64,000 bases of DNA from Moraxella oculi (lineage in GTDB: Bacteria; Pseudomonadota; Gammaproteobacteria; Pseudomonadales; Moraxellaceae), in assembly GCF_023336735.1 (NCBI RefSeq), contig NZ_JAMBAQ010000003.1:1-64000 (forward strand). The letters are read 5' to 3'. The translations under genes were made by a program, and so were the position numbers. Numbering within the stretch: position 1 is the first letter of the stretch; each line of letters opens with the position of its first letter. Below the pieces are notes generated by a model. That model ran no database searches. It was not told the DNA's origin and saw nothing but the letters and a program-made list of their open reading frames with translations. Positions 1 through 8,504 of the stretch are shown here, in pieces.

Positions 1-54
1 AAACAGCTCAATGAGTTTGTTTTGTTTGTACTGACTTAGACGACTTTTTCTCAT
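1..54 (-). mobile_element. IS1595 (IS1016-type) transposase, 5' end only
   Basis: The minus strand starts an open frame at position 54 whose first 18 residues read MRKSRLSQYKQNKLIELF, then leaves the window. I recognise this as the N-terminus of IS1016-like transposases of the IS1595 family, common in Moraxella and Neisseria. The sequence upstream (about 74-105) contains a short inverted motif and probably includes the terminal inverted repeat. The element sits inside the reading frame of an EF-hand protein whose 3' part follows on the plus strand. Completeness of the element cannot be judged because the rest lies outside the window. Confidence 0.75.
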
Positions 55-96
55 TGGGTTATTTTAACCTACATGGAGTTTTTAGTCATTATCTAG

Positions 97-195
97 GACA
101 GTTCCAAATTTTTTCTAGATAATGATAAAGATGGTATGATTTTAGGTGAAGAGTTTAGTTTAATGACCTTTGATGATTTTACAAAATGGTTATGA
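97..195 (+). pseudogene. EF-hand protein, C-terminal remnant cut by the IS element
   Basis: An open frame without a start codon runs from the IS end to a TGA at 193-195. It contains DNDKDGMILGEE, a textbook EF-hand calcium loop with Asp at loop positions 1, 3 and 5, Gly at 6, a hydrophobic residue at 8 and Glu at 12. An in-frame stop lies just upstream at 94-96, inside the presumed IS terminus. The simplest reading is a periplasmic or secreted calcium-binding protein truncated by the transposon. The rest of the gene is not visible. Confidence 0.55.
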
Positions 196-270
196 TAAGG
201 GCTTGTCACATCACCTGTTGCACCATACCATTGGGAGTATCAATAACGGAAATAATACCGTCAAATAACC

Positions 271-456
271 TTGGATTTTTATCTATGGCATTTGCTTTTA
301 AGTTTAGGTGTGTTAGGTAGAGTGGTTATGATTTGCTCAAAAAAGTATGAGATGCTTGTGTCAATCGATAGCCATTATAAAAACAAAACCAAATGGAGAA
401 ACTTTCATATCAGTCTGCTCATCTTTTTTTTGTATTTCTCATTCTGGTTATACTGA
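271..456 (+). CDS. Possible small hydrophobic protein or fragment
   Basis: A 61-residue frame with a TTG start has two hydrophobic segments (about residues 2-20 and 47-61) separated by a basic, polar stretch. There is no clear Shine-Dalgarno sequence. It lies between IS remnants, so it may be the tail of a disrupted membrane protein. I do not recognise the family, and it may not be a gene. Confidence 0.18.
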   Translation: MDFYLWHLLLSLGVLGRVVMICSKKYEMLVSIDSHYKNKTKWRNFHISLLIFFLYFSFWLY

Positions 457-598
457 CATATTTTAGATTTATGTTTTTATATAAAGTATTGTTTTTTTTT
501 ATAAAATTTTTATCGATGTTGCATTTTTTATAGGGGTCATGTCTTTTATAATCATATGAAAGAAAAAAGACATAAAACCGGTTTGTTTGATATGGATA

Positions 599-890
599 TT
601 ATCGAAGACTAAAGAACACTGAACAATAACTGTGAATTTCATCAAGCTCTACAAGAGTTATTGTTCGATTGGTATCTTGTTTGATTTGATGTTGTTCGCC
701 AAGCTGTCTGACCCATTGATGGACTGCACCATAACTGATGTTAAGCAATCTGTCCATGGCACGAAAGCCTAAGTCTTCTAAGTACATATCAATGGCTTGT
801 TTTTTAATGTCATTACTTTTTGGTTGCTTTACAGAAAAGTAATGATGACAATCTTTGTATTTGAGCGTTGTTTGCCACTGTCTTGTCTGG
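599..890 (-). pseudogene. IS1-family transposase remnant
   Basis: The minus strand encodes FSVKQPKSNDIKKQAIDMYL followed by LEDLGFRAMDRLLNISYGAV and then VELDEIHSY. This is the helix-turn-helix and start of the catalytic region of IS1-type transposases found in this group. The zinc-finger N-terminus is degraded (only DC of its cysteine motif is visible near 830-870). The frame ends soon after DEIHSY, so most of the catalytic domain is missing. It is a dead fragment. Confidence 0.6.
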
Positions 891-929
891 AGAAGTCGTC
901 AACACCCCCCTTTTTTTTGCCCTGATTGC

Positions 930-1110
930 CTTACTCATCTGATAAAATCCCGTTGAGAGAACTTGGGCAACCATTAAGAAATGGCTTGGAAGTCATTTAT
1001 CAAAGTTTGAGAGTATTGAGCAAGGGTTGGTAGGGTATTTTGGATGGTGTTTTTTTATTAGGCTGGATATTGTGAATATTTGTTTACTAAAATGCTTGCA
1101 ATTTCATTGA
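930..1110 (+). pseudogene. IS630-type transposase, C-terminal remnant
   Basis: The plus strand from 946 reads NPVERTWATIKKWLGSHL and continues to a TGA at 1108-1110. Just upstream LPYSSDK is in another frame. Together they match the LPPYSPDxNPxExxWxxxKK signature near the C-terminus of IS630-family transposases, broken by a one-base deletion in the A-run at about 944-947. Nothing upstream encodes the rest of the enzyme. Confidence 0.55.
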
Positions 1111-1158
1111 TTTTTTTATAGCATTATTGGCGGAAGTTAGTGAACTATTGTAGAGTAA

Positions 1159-1935
1159 ATGATGATCAGTTTTGTAAAAAGACAGTATGTTCGCATTAAG
1201 ACGGCGTTTGGTATGGGTTTGACCTTATTGGGTGGATATCTCACCGCTCGGCGTATTGGTGCATTTGATACACCGCCTAGAGATATTTTGCCTAAGTATA
1301 TCCAAAGCTTTTGTCGTAAGATGGCTGGCACATTTGGCATCAAGGTGGTTGAGGTTGAACCTGTGCCAAAAACGCATGGGTTGTGGGCGTCAAATCATGT
1401 CAGTTGGCTTGACATTCCTGTGGTTGGTTCTGCTGCTCCTGTGTTCTTTTTATCAAAAGCAGAGATTGGTGAGTGGTTTATTTTTGGCAAGCTTGCCAAA
1501 GCTGGCGGCACACTATTTATTAAGCGTGGTTCGGGAGATGTGGGCAGTGTGTCTGATCAAATCGCTGACTTTTTGCGTGGTGGGTCGTCGGTGGTATTTT
1601 TCCCAGAGGCAACAACCACAGATGGTAAGCACATCAAAAAGATTTATGGCAAGCTATTACAAGCCAGTATTGATACGGGATTGCCCATTTGTCCCATCGT
1701 CATCGCCTATGTGGATAAAGAGGGTAGATTGTCTGATGCTGCTGCTTATTATGGCGAGCGTACGATGGCGGAGAGCATCAAGCGTGTCATGGACAGTGAG
1801 AGGATTACTGCTTATGTCTTACCACTTGATCCAATCTTTCCAAAAGAAAAAACCCAAAAAGAGCTGACCGCTGAATTGCAAGTGGCAATGGAGCAAGGGC
1901 TGGCGACATTGCATGACAAAGTGCTAAAACACTAA
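1159..1935 (+). CDS. plsC: Lysophospholipid acyltransferase (1-acyl-glycerol-3-phosphate acyltransferase type)
   Basis: This is a 258-residue PlsC-family membrane-bound acyltransferase, predicted to acylate lysophosphatidate or related lysolipids at the inner membrane. The catalytic NHxxxxD box is at residues 79-85 (NHVSWLD), followed by LFIKRGSG (about 119-126) and the substrate-binding FFPEATTTDG (about 147-156). One hydrophobic N-terminal segment (about 12-30) probably anchors it. The gene stands alone between IS debris and a bidirectional terminator. Either of two adjacent ATG codons could be the start. Other members act on lyso-ornithine lipid, so the exact substrate is not certain. Confidence 0.85.
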   Translation: MMISFVKRQYVRIKTAFGMGLTLLGGYLTARRIGAFDTPPRDILPKYIQSFCRKMAGTFGIKVVEVEPVPKTHGLWASNHVSWLDIPVVGSAAPVFFLSKAEIGEWFIFGKLAKAGGTLFIKRGSGDVGSVSDQIADFLRGGSSVVFFPEATTTDGKHIKKIYGKLLQASIDTGLPICPIVIAYVDKEGRLSDAAAYYGERTMAESIKRVMDSERITAYVLPLDPIFPKEKTQKELTAELQVAMEQGLATLHDKVLKH

Positions 1936-1942
1936 ATATAAA

Positions 1943-1978
1943 AAATCGGATAATCAAATTATCCGATTTCATTTTTTT
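1943..1978. terminator. Bidirectional terminator between plsC and fkpB
   Basis: AAATCGGATAAT and ATTATCCGATTT form a near-perfect stem around a short CAA loop. It is followed by a T-rich run on the plus strand and flanked by A-rich sequence that serves the minus strand. It lies between two convergent genes, so it can end both transcripts. Confidence 0.8.
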
Positions 1979-2495
1979 AAACGAATTTTAAGCTACTTTC
2001 ACCTTTTGGTGTTACCTTAAAGATTTGTACCTTAAACAACACTTCTTGACCCGCCAAGGGGTGATTAAAATCTACTTTTACTTCATCATCACTCACTTCG
2101 CTAATCACACCCACGAGTGAATTTTTGCCTTTATCATTAAATTCCATCATCATGCCGACCACAGGGTTGGGTTCGGAGAGTGAGAATTTGGCACGAGCAA
2201 AGGTCTGCACATTTTCTTCATTCCATTCACCAAACGCTTGATTGGGCGGCAGGTGGGCGGTGCGAGTATCGCCTGCCTTTAGATTGATGAGTACTTGCTC
2301 AAAGCCTGCCAGTAGGCTTTCATCGCCAATGGTTAGACTGACAGGTTCGGCACGGTCAAAAGTGGAGTCAATCACAGTACCGTTTGGCAAGCTGACTTCA
2401 AAATACAGTTCCACATGGCTGCCATGTGTAATGCGAATCTCTTCGTTAGGTAGGATTGGGTTCATGTTTTGAGGTGTATTGGTAAAACTGGTCAT
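1977..2495 (-). CDS. fkpB: FKBP-type peptidyl-prolyl cis-trans isomerase (SlpA/FkpB type)
   Basis: This 172-residue protein has the SlyD/SlpA-type FKBP fold with the inserted flap domain. GSHVELYFEVSLPNGTVID (about 25-43) opens the FKBP core, FGEWNEENVQ (about 107-116) begins the insert-in-flap, and NHPLAGQEVLFKVQIFKV (about 143-160) closes the core. It lacks the metal-binding His/Cys tail of SlyD, so SlpA/FkpB is the better match. It would catalyse proline isomerisation and act as a folding helper in the cytoplasm. In many relatives fkpB follows lspA; here it is separated from ileS-lspA by the Slam locus. Confidence 0.85.
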   Translation of the reverse strand: MTSFTNTPQNMNPILPNEEIRITHGSHVELYFEVSLPNGTVIDSTFDRAEPVSLTIGDESLLAGFEQVLINLKAGDTRTAHLPPNQAFGEWNEENVQTFARAKFSLSEPNPVVGMMMEFNDKGKNSLVGVISEVSDDEVKVDFNHPLAGQEVLFKVQIFKVTPKGESSLKFV

Positions 2496-2596
2496 AGTTT
2501 ATCATAAGCTTGGTCGATACTCAATTCACATCAAGGTTGTGCAACAGTCGATCTCTTAAATGATCATGAAAGAAATACCCATGAAGGTAGCATTTG

Positions 2597-2631
2597 CTGC
2601 CACTTTTGATGGCAGGTTTTTATTTTTAAGT
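2597..2631 (+). terminator. Terminator-like hairpin without an obvious upstream plus-strand gene
   Basis: CTGCCA and TGGCAG pair around a 7-base loop, followed by GTTTTTATTTTT on the plus strand. Both flanking genes run on the minus strand, so the hairpin either terminates an unrecognised plus-strand transcript or is incidental. Confidence 0.35.
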
Positions 2632-2660
2632 TTTGCATCAAGTGTTGGATTGATGAGATG

Positions 2661-4028
2661 CTAAAACTTTTTATCGATTGATATAAAGACTTGAATATTT
2701 TTGCTGTCATGAGCGAAATGATTGCTATCGACTCGTTCAAAGTGTAGATTTAAGCTGGGGTGGTATCCTTGATAATGTAAGTTTCGATGCCAAATGTTCT
2801 GCCTAATGTGATAAATCATTTCACTTCTTTTGATGTTAAAAATATCCACATCTTGGTAGCTGCGTTTTCCGATGCCAAACTGATGTGTTACGCTGATATT
2901 CCGCCATGTTTGATTAAAGCCAGCAAGTATCATACCTTGTTTATAGCTTTCACTATCATCTTGGGCATCATCTTTTGTCAGATGGATGTTGATGTGGTAC
3001 TGTGGATTGCTATAATGACTTATGCCAAGCACCATTGCATGGCTTGTACCATCTAAAAAAGGGCGTGTCTTATGTTTCTTTTTTGCAAAGTCAATATTCA
3101 AGCTGCCTTGATACTCATTGCTCAAAGGCTGGGTGTATCTTAGTCGAGCACCTTTTGTGTCAGAATAAGCACTGCCGCCAAAATACCGCTTCTGCTGATA
3201 AATACTTAAATCCATTCGTTTATCAAGGCTTCTATAAGATAATACAGGAGAGGCTTCACCAATGATGTCATTATACTCTCGATTGTCCCAGTAGTATTTG
3301 CCATTGATAGATGTGTGTATGCCAAGACTCAGCTGATCTTGCAAATAGTGATTTTTTGAGAGCCTGATGGCATAGCCCATTCCGTGGGCTGACTGAGGTT
3401 TGGGTAGCTGCCAACTTTGGTGTTCGCTGTGCTGTGGAGCATTATTAACATTATCATCATCTAAATAACGCACAGAAAATTGAGTATTAAGCCGTGTGAG
3501 TTGTGTAAATTGCTTCTCGATGCTAGCGAGTATGTTTGCAGGTAGAGTGCCGTCTTGCTTGGCGATATCAAGTTGCTTTTGAGCAACATGTACTTGATGA
3601 TTGGCAAGAAGTGCTAAAATTAGCCGAACTCGTATGGGTGTTAATGTGGGATTTTGTTGCAGTATGCTCTGATAATACAAAATGGCTTGATTGATGTCAT
3701 GTTTTTCTTGTACGACAGCGTTGGCATATAGATATAAAATGTCATCTTTGTCAGTCAAGGTAGCATATACGGGTAATAAAATTTGCAGCCCTCGCACATC
3801 TTGCCTATCAATGGCTTGACTGATCACCTCATTAAAAAGATTTGTGTCTGATAATAATTCTTTTTCCGTAATGAGGTTGATTGATTGAAGGGTCTGCTGG
3901 CTGATGCTGGGTGTGGCGACGTCTGCCAAGAGAGATTCTGACAGAGGCAAATCATCTTTGGGGGTGTTGGCAAAGGCAAGGCCTGGCAGTAAAAATACCA
4001 CCAAGCCTATACTAAATGATCTTGTCAT
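2661..4028 (-). CDS. Surface lipoprotein assembly modifier (Slam) outer-membrane protein
   Basis: This 455-residue protein has a signal peptide (about 1-20, ending in LAFA), an N-terminal periplasmic helical region with TPR-like repeats (about 70-190: LYLYANAVVQ, AILYYQSILQQNPTL, VRLILALLANH) and a C-terminal half rich in alternating amphipathic strands ending in Phe (IDKKF), typical of an outer-membrane barrel. This layout is that of Slam (DUF560) proteins, which move lipoproteins such as TbpB to the cell surface in Neisseria and Moraxella. It lies 11 bases downstream of a small lipoprotein with Slam-substrate features and is almost certainly co-transcribed with it. Confidence 0.82.
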   Translation of the reverse strand: MTRSFSIGLVVFLLPGLAFANTPKDDLPLSESLLADVATPSISQQTLQSINLITEKELLSDTNLFNEVISQAIDRQDVRGLQILLPVYATLTDKDDILYLYANAVVQEKHDINQAILYYQSILQQNPTLTPIRVRLILALLANHQVHVAQKQLDIAKQDGTLPANILASIEKQFTQLTRLNTQFSVRYLDDDNVNNAPQHSEHQSWQLPKPQSAHGMGYAIRLSKNHYLQDQLSLGIHTSINGKYYWDNREYNDIIGEASPVLSYRSLDKRMDLSIYQQKRYFGGSAYSDTKGARLRYTQPLSNEYQGSLNIDFAKKKHKTRPFLDGTSHAMVLGISHYSNPQYHINIHLTKDDAQDDSESYKQGMILAGFNQTWRNISVTHQFGIGKRSYQDVDIFNIKRSEMIYHIRQNIWHRNLHYQGYHPSLNLHFERVDSNHFAHDSKNIQVFISIDKKF

Positions 4029-4039
4029 GAATGGAATGC

Positions 4040-4756
4040 TTATTTTTTAGCACCATAAGCACCTGCAACACTTCCATCAGCATTGCGATAAGTACCACCC
4101 AACTCGGCTGCATTTGCACCATAGAATTGACCTTTGGTACTGATACCGCCTTGATTGCCAGCGAAAGTATTACCTGTGATGATGGCTTTTAATGAAACAT
4201 TGCCTACAGTGCCACTAAGGTTTTTATCGCCATAATTGACTTGAAATGAAGCATTAACATTGCTATTTGCACCATTCGCAAAATGGACACCTTGACCAGT
4301 ATAGGTTGCTGTGCCTGTGGTTGGCATTTTGGTCGTAGGATTTCCTTGTGCGAACAGGTAAGCTTCACCAGTTTTACCTTCACGCACATAGCCATAACGA
4401 GTGTAGGCAAGGTTTGAGCCACCACCAACACGAGCCATATTAGATGCAGTAATATTTAGTGTGCGTGCACTAAAACCGTTTGGAATGAAATCTACGGCTT
4501 GTCCATTGACGACCACTTTATTGGTGCTAGGGCTATTGGTAATGGCGGTGCTACCATTGGCTTTGCCATTAACGATATTCATCTTGTTGCCTTGAATTGT
4601 GGTAGTCTGCGCAGTTGGTGCTGAGGGTTGGGAATTAACCACATTGGCAGGTTTTGCTACTGGTACACTTGAACCACCGCCACTGCTGCATGCTGTCATG
4701 CTAAGGGCAGTTAGACTTGCAAGCACTAATGAATAAGAAGGGTTAAGCTTTTGCAT
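4040..4756 (-). CDS. Slam-dependent surface lipoprotein (TbpB-like single barrel)
   Basis: This 238-residue protein has a lipoprotein signal with lipobox SMTAC (Cys about 23), followed by a Gly/Ser-rich tether (SSGGGSS) and a Pro/Thr/Gln-rich linker. The C-terminal part contains GQFYGANAAELGGTY (about 208-222), the signature of the last strands of TbpB-type and factor-H-binding-protein-type beta barrels. It is short enough for one barrel domain, so it is not TbpB itself. Placement just upstream of the Slam gene identifies it as the likely cargo. Its ligand cannot be told from sequence; iron or haem carriers and host factors are the usual targets of this group. Confidence 0.75.
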   Translation of the reverse strand: MQKLNPSYSLVLASLTALSMTACSSGGGSSVPVAKPANVVNSQPSAPTAQTTTIQGNKMNIVNGKANGSTAITNSPSTNKVVVNGQAVDFIPNGFSARTLNITASNMARVGGGSNLAYTRYGYVREGKTGEAYLFAQGNPTTKMPTTGTATYTGQGVHFANGANSNVNASFQVNYGDKNLSGTVGNVSLKAIITGNTFAGNQGGISTKGQFYGANAAELGGTYRNADGSVAGAYGAKK

Positions 4757-4857
4757 GTATTTTACTCCATTTGATGAGATTATAAATGTTTTAATTTAAC
4801 ATAAATTCATATTATTACTTGACTAAAATTGCTGCCAAGCGGATTATGATAAAAACA

Positions 4858-4886
4858 ATCTTACCATAATGCTACCCATTTGTCTA
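4858..4886 (-). promoter_or_regulatory. Sigma-70-type promoter of the lipoprotein-Slam operon
   Basis: On the minus strand TAGACA (4881-4886) and TAAGAT (4858-4863) are separated by exactly 17 bases. The start of transcription would lie near 4850, giving a 5' leader of about 95 bases before the lipoprotein ATG at 4756. The surroundings are very AT-rich. No convincing Fur box was identified by eye. Confidence 0.6.
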
Positions 4887-5115
4887 TACATAATTACGCA
4901 ATAATCAATAATTGTAATTCAAAAACAGCATTAAACTCTTGACGGAATTTTAAAATGGCGGTTTGTGGGTAAGTGTTAGCTTGACAATGGTTCATTAATC
5001 AAAATTTAACTGATTGGGGGTGTATTTGGCTGCCCCGTAAGGTGCATATTATGCACCGTTTTTGAATTTTGGTATCTAATGGTGTGTTGTACGCACTTCA
5101 CCTCTAAAAAATCGC
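4887..5115. other. Intergenic region with a short palindrome
   Basis: No gene was recognised here. A near-perfect palindrome, GGTGCATATTATGCACC, lies at 5041-5057 and is followed on the plus strand by GTTTTTG. It lies downstream of lspA (minus strand) but has no T-run in that orientation. It may be a degenerate intergenic repeat unit rather than a terminator. Confidence 0.4.
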
Positions 5116-5625
5116 TTATTGGATTGTCCGTTTTTTCTCCAAAAACAGCATGTCATACATGACTAATGACATGCCTATGCAGATGCCAATATCAGCGATA
5201 TTAAAAATCGGATAATGCCACACATCAGCATAGTGAACATGAATAAAATCAATGACATGACCGTAAAGAATGCGGTCAATCACATTGCCAATCGCACCAC
5301 CCAACACCAGTGATAAACCGATTGATAATGATCTGGCTTCACGGGGGACTTGTCGTATATAAACGGTGATGAAGATTGCTACCATCAGCCCTAAGCTGGC
5401 AAAAAACCATTTTTGCCAGCCAGATTGATCTGCCAAAAAGCTAAACGCTGCCCCATGATTATACGCCAAAGTCCAATTTAATACAGGCGGTATGACATCA
5501 ACTGTCTCATACAGTTCAAAATTGTGATCAAAGTAGAGTTTGGTGAGTTGATCAAGCACGAGTATGATAAGAGCGATGAAGTAGTATTTCATCGGATTGT
5601 TGCTGGGTGGGGTTTTATTAGGCAT
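5116..5625 (-). CDS. lspA: Lipoprotein signal peptidase (signal peptidase II)
   Basis: This 169-residue inner-membrane aspartyl protease cleaves the signal peptide of prolipoproteins after lipidation. Four membrane segments are visible. The conserved [20 protein letters not shown] and [11 protein letters not shown] boxes carry the two catalytic aspartates (NVIDR and NIAD). An ATG nine codons further upstream (5652) is in frame. The start at 5625 was chosen because it has an AGAGG sequence 9 bases upstream and still overlaps the ileS stop by 8 bases, indicating translational coupling. Confidence 0.93.
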   Translation of the reverse strand: MPNKTPPSNNPMKYYFIALIILVLDQLTKLYFDHNFELYETVDVIPPVLNWTLAYNHGAAFSFLADQSGWQKWFFASLGLMVAIFITVYIRQVPREARSLSIGLSLVLGGAIGNVIDRILYGHVIDFIHVHYADVWHYPIFNIADIGICIGMSLVMYDMLFLEKKRTIQ

Positions 5626-8395
5626 AACGACGCACCTCTCCGCTTCCTTCAATATTGCTCACACAACGACCACAAAGCGTAGGGTGCGACTGATGCGTAC
5701 CGACATCGGTACGAATGTGCCAGCAACGAGCACACTTTTGTCCTTCGGCAGGTGTGATGGTGATGCTTGGTTCTGCACCACAAATGATGGTGGCATCGCT
5801 GGTGATGAAGACAAAGCGTGCTTCATCGCCCAACTTTTCTAGGGTCTGATAAGTATCTGCATCGATGGTGATGGTGGCTTTGGCGGTCAGGTTTGAGCTG
5901 ACCAGCTGCTCTGTGCGAGCGTCCTCAATTGCCTTATTGACCAAATCTTTGGCGGTTAATATCACCTGCCAGTCGTTTTGGGTAATGTCATTCATCTTAG
6001 GTGTTGGCAACTCATGCCACAGCTGGGTAAAGACATATTTGTCATCGTCTGCATCAGAACGAATCAGCTCCCACGCCTCTTGGGCGGTAAATGGCAAAAT
6101 AGGTGCAATCCAGCGAATGAGTGCTTGAGCGATGTGATACAGTGCGGTTTGAGCTGATCGTCTTGGCTGACCATCTGCACGCGTGGTATAGGTGCGGTCT
6201 TTGATGATGTCTAGGTAAAAACCTCCCAAACTTTGTGAGCAGAACATAGACGCTGCTTGCACCACTTGGTGAAAATCCATCTCTTCATAAGATTTAACAA
6301 TGGTTTGTTGCGTTTCGTTGGCAAGGTGTAAGATGAATTTATCAACACTCACCAATTCGTCCATCGCCACCGCATCGCTATTGATGTCAAAGTCGCTGGT
6401 ATTGGCAAGCAAAAATCGCATGGTATTACGAATGCGTCGGTAGCTGTCAACCGCTCCTGCAAAGACTTTTTGACCAGCACTCATCTCATAGCGATAGTCA
6501 GCAGAAGCAATCCAAAGGCGAAGTATGTCAGCCCCTGTTTTATCAATCTGTTTTTGTGGTTCGATGATGTTGCCGATGGATTTGCTCATTTTATGACCTT
6601 TTTCATCAACTACAAAGCCATGCGTCAAAACCTGCTTGAACGGTGCTTGTCCGTGAATGGCTTCGGAAGTTAATAATGAGGTCTGAAACCAGCCACGGTG
6701 CTGATCAGAACCTTCTAGGTACATATCAGCAGGGCTGACCAAATCATCATTTTGATCAAGTACGGTAAAATGTGTCGTACCAGAATCAAACCAAACATCC
6801 AGCGTATCAGTTACTTTCTGGTAAGTATCAGCATCATCACCTAAAAATTCATGAGCATCGGCATCGAACCATGCTTCAATACCACCTTTCTCAATCACTT
6901 GGGCGACTTTCTCAATCAACTCGCTGGTATTGGGGTGTGGTTCGCCTGTGTCCTTATGAATGAAAAAGGCAATCGGCACGCCCCAAGTGCGTTGGCGAGA
7001 TATGCACCAGTCAGGACGACTCTCCACCATCGCTTCAATTCGATTTTGACCCCATGAAGGCGTCCAAGTTACTTTTTTAATATCATCTAGGGCTTTTTGA
7101 CGCAAGCCCTTTTGGTCCATGCTGATGAACCATTGAGGGGTAGCACGAAAGATGATGGGTGTCTTGTGTCGCCAGCAATGTGGATAGCTGTGAGTGATTT
7201 TTCTGTGGTTTAATAAATGCCCACTCTCTTTGAGGTTTGCGATGATCTTTGGTTGGGCTTTATAAATATGCTCACCAACGAAAATCTGGGATTCTGGCAG
7301 ATAGACGCCGTTCGCTCCTACTGGGCTTGTGGTTGGTAGGTTGTTGGTGCGACCAACATGATAATCATCCATGCCGTGAGCGGGGGCAGTGTGTACTAAG
7401 CCTGTACCACTGTCAGCCGTCACATGTTCGCCTGTGATGAAGGGGACTTGGCGGTCAGCAATGAGAGGGTGTTTTGCTTTAAGACTGGTCAGTTGCTCGC
7501 CTTTGATACTAAATAAGACAGTGTGATTCTCAATACCTACAGAGTTAGCAAAATCATCTTTTAGGCTTTCTGCCACGATGTAGGTGTGATTGCCAGTTGT
7601 CAAAAACGCATAATCAAGCTCGCCATTAACAGCAATCGCTTGGTTGGCAGGCAGTGTCCAAGGCGTGGTGGTCCAGATGACTGCTTGGATCGTGCCTGTC
7701 AGATTGGCAGTCATTGCCAAATTTTCACGATTCACAACATCAAAGCCGACATGAATGGCATCTGACTGTTTGTCTTGATATTCCACTTCAGCCTCAGCAA
7801 GGGCAGAACCACAATCCAAACACCAATTGACAGGCTTCAACCCTCTGATGATATGCCCATTGTCATAAATCTTACCCAAAGCGCGTACAATGCCTGCCTC
7901 GGTCTTAAAATTCATTGTCAAGTAAGGGTTGTCCCAGTCAGCTAATACGCCCAACCGTTTAAAGTCTGCCATTTGTAGTTCGACTTGGCTTTTGGCGTAG
8001 TCTCGGCAGTGCTGACGAAATTCGGTGGCATTGATTTTTTGACCCACTTTACCGAATTGAGCTTCCACTTTTTGTTCAATGGGCAGTCCATGACAATCCC
8101 AACCTGGCACATATACCGCATCAAAACCTGAAAGATTCTTTGATTTGGTGATGATGTCTTTTAATACTTTATTGACCGCATGACCTAGGTGAATTTTGCC
8201 ATTGGCATATGGTGGGCCATCATGTAAGATGTATTTTGGCAAGCCTTTTTTGGCGGTGCGGACTTTTTTGTGCAGCTCATCTGCTTCCCATTCGTCTAAC
8301 CACTTTGGTTCTCTTTTGGCAAGGTCGGCACGCATGGGAAATGGCGTATCAGCAAGGTTTAGAGTGTCTTTGTAGTCGGTGGTTTGGTCGGTCAT
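5618..8395 (-). CDS. ileS: Isoleucyl-tRNA synthetase
   Basis: This 925-residue class I aminoacyl-tRNA synthetase charges tRNA-Ile. The HIGH motif appears as HLGH within [16 protein letters not shown] (about 60-75), the CP1 editing domain contains [11 protein letters not shown] (about 240), and KMSKS is in [12 protein letters not shown] (about 612). The C-terminal zinc ribbon is [12 protein letters not shown]...LCGRC near residue 890-915. Length and domain order are those of bacterial type I IleRS. The gene is followed by overlapping lspA in the usual ileS-lspA operon. Confidence 0.97.
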   Translation of the reverse strand: MTDQTTDYKDTLNLADTPFPMRADLAKREPKWLDEWEADELHKKVRTAKKGLPKYILHDGPPYANGKIHLGHAVNKVLKDIITKSKNLSGFDAVYVPGWDCHGLPIEQKVEAQFGKVGQKINATEFRQHCRDYAKSQVELQMADFKRLGVLADWDNPYLTMNFKTEAGIVRALGKIYDNGHIIRGLKPVNWCLDCGSALAEAEVEYQDKQSDAIHVGFDVVNRENLAMTANLTGTIQAVIWTTTPWTLPANQAIAVNGELDYAFLTTGNHTYIVAESLKDDFANSVGIENHTVLFSIKGEQLTSLKAKHPLIADRQVPFITGEHVTADSGTGLVHTAPAHGMDDYHVGRTNNLPTTSPVGANGVYLPESQIFVGEHIYKAQPKIIANLKESGHLLNHRKITHSYPHCWRHKTPIIFRATPQWFISMDQKGLRQKALDDIKKVTWTPSWGQNRIEAMVESRPDWCISRQRTWGVPIAFFIHKDTGEPHPNTSELIEKVAQVIEKGGIEAWFDADAHEFLGDDADTYQKVTDTLDVWFDSGTTHFTVLDQNDDLVSPADMYLEGSDQHRGWFQTSLLTSEAIHGQAPFKQVLTHGFVVDEKGHKMSKSIGNIIEPQKQIDKTGADILRLWIASADYRYEMSAGQKVFAGAVDSYRRIRNTMRFLLANTSDFDINSDAVAMDELVSVDKFILHLANETQQTIVKSYEEMDFHQVVQAASMFCSQSLGGFYLDIIKDRTYTTRADGQPRRSAQTALYHIAQALIRWIAPILPFTAQEAWELIRSDADDDKYVFTQLWHELPTPKMNDITQNDWQVILTAKDLVNKAIEDARTEQLVSSNLTAKATITIDADTYQTLEKLGDEARFVFITSDATIICGAEPSITITPAEGQKCARCWHIRTDVGTHQSHPTLCGRCVSNIEGSGEVRRYA

Positions 8396-8439
8396 AACTG
8401 GCTCTTAAAAATTAAAGAAAGTAGGTGATTATACCTTAA

Positions 8440-8473
8440 ATGCTTGGATTTATAAAATGCTTGGATTTATAAA
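8440..8473. repeat. Tandem duplication of 17 bp upstream of ileS
   Basis: The 17-base unit ATGCTTGGATTTATAAA occurs twice in immediate succession (8440-8456 and 8457-8473). It lies between ileS and the AT-rich island, in the region that should hold the ileS promoter. It may be a replication-slippage event or a scar at the island border. Confidence 0.7.
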
Positions 8474-8504
8474 GAAAAAATTATGACAAAAAATGACCCA
8501 ATTT

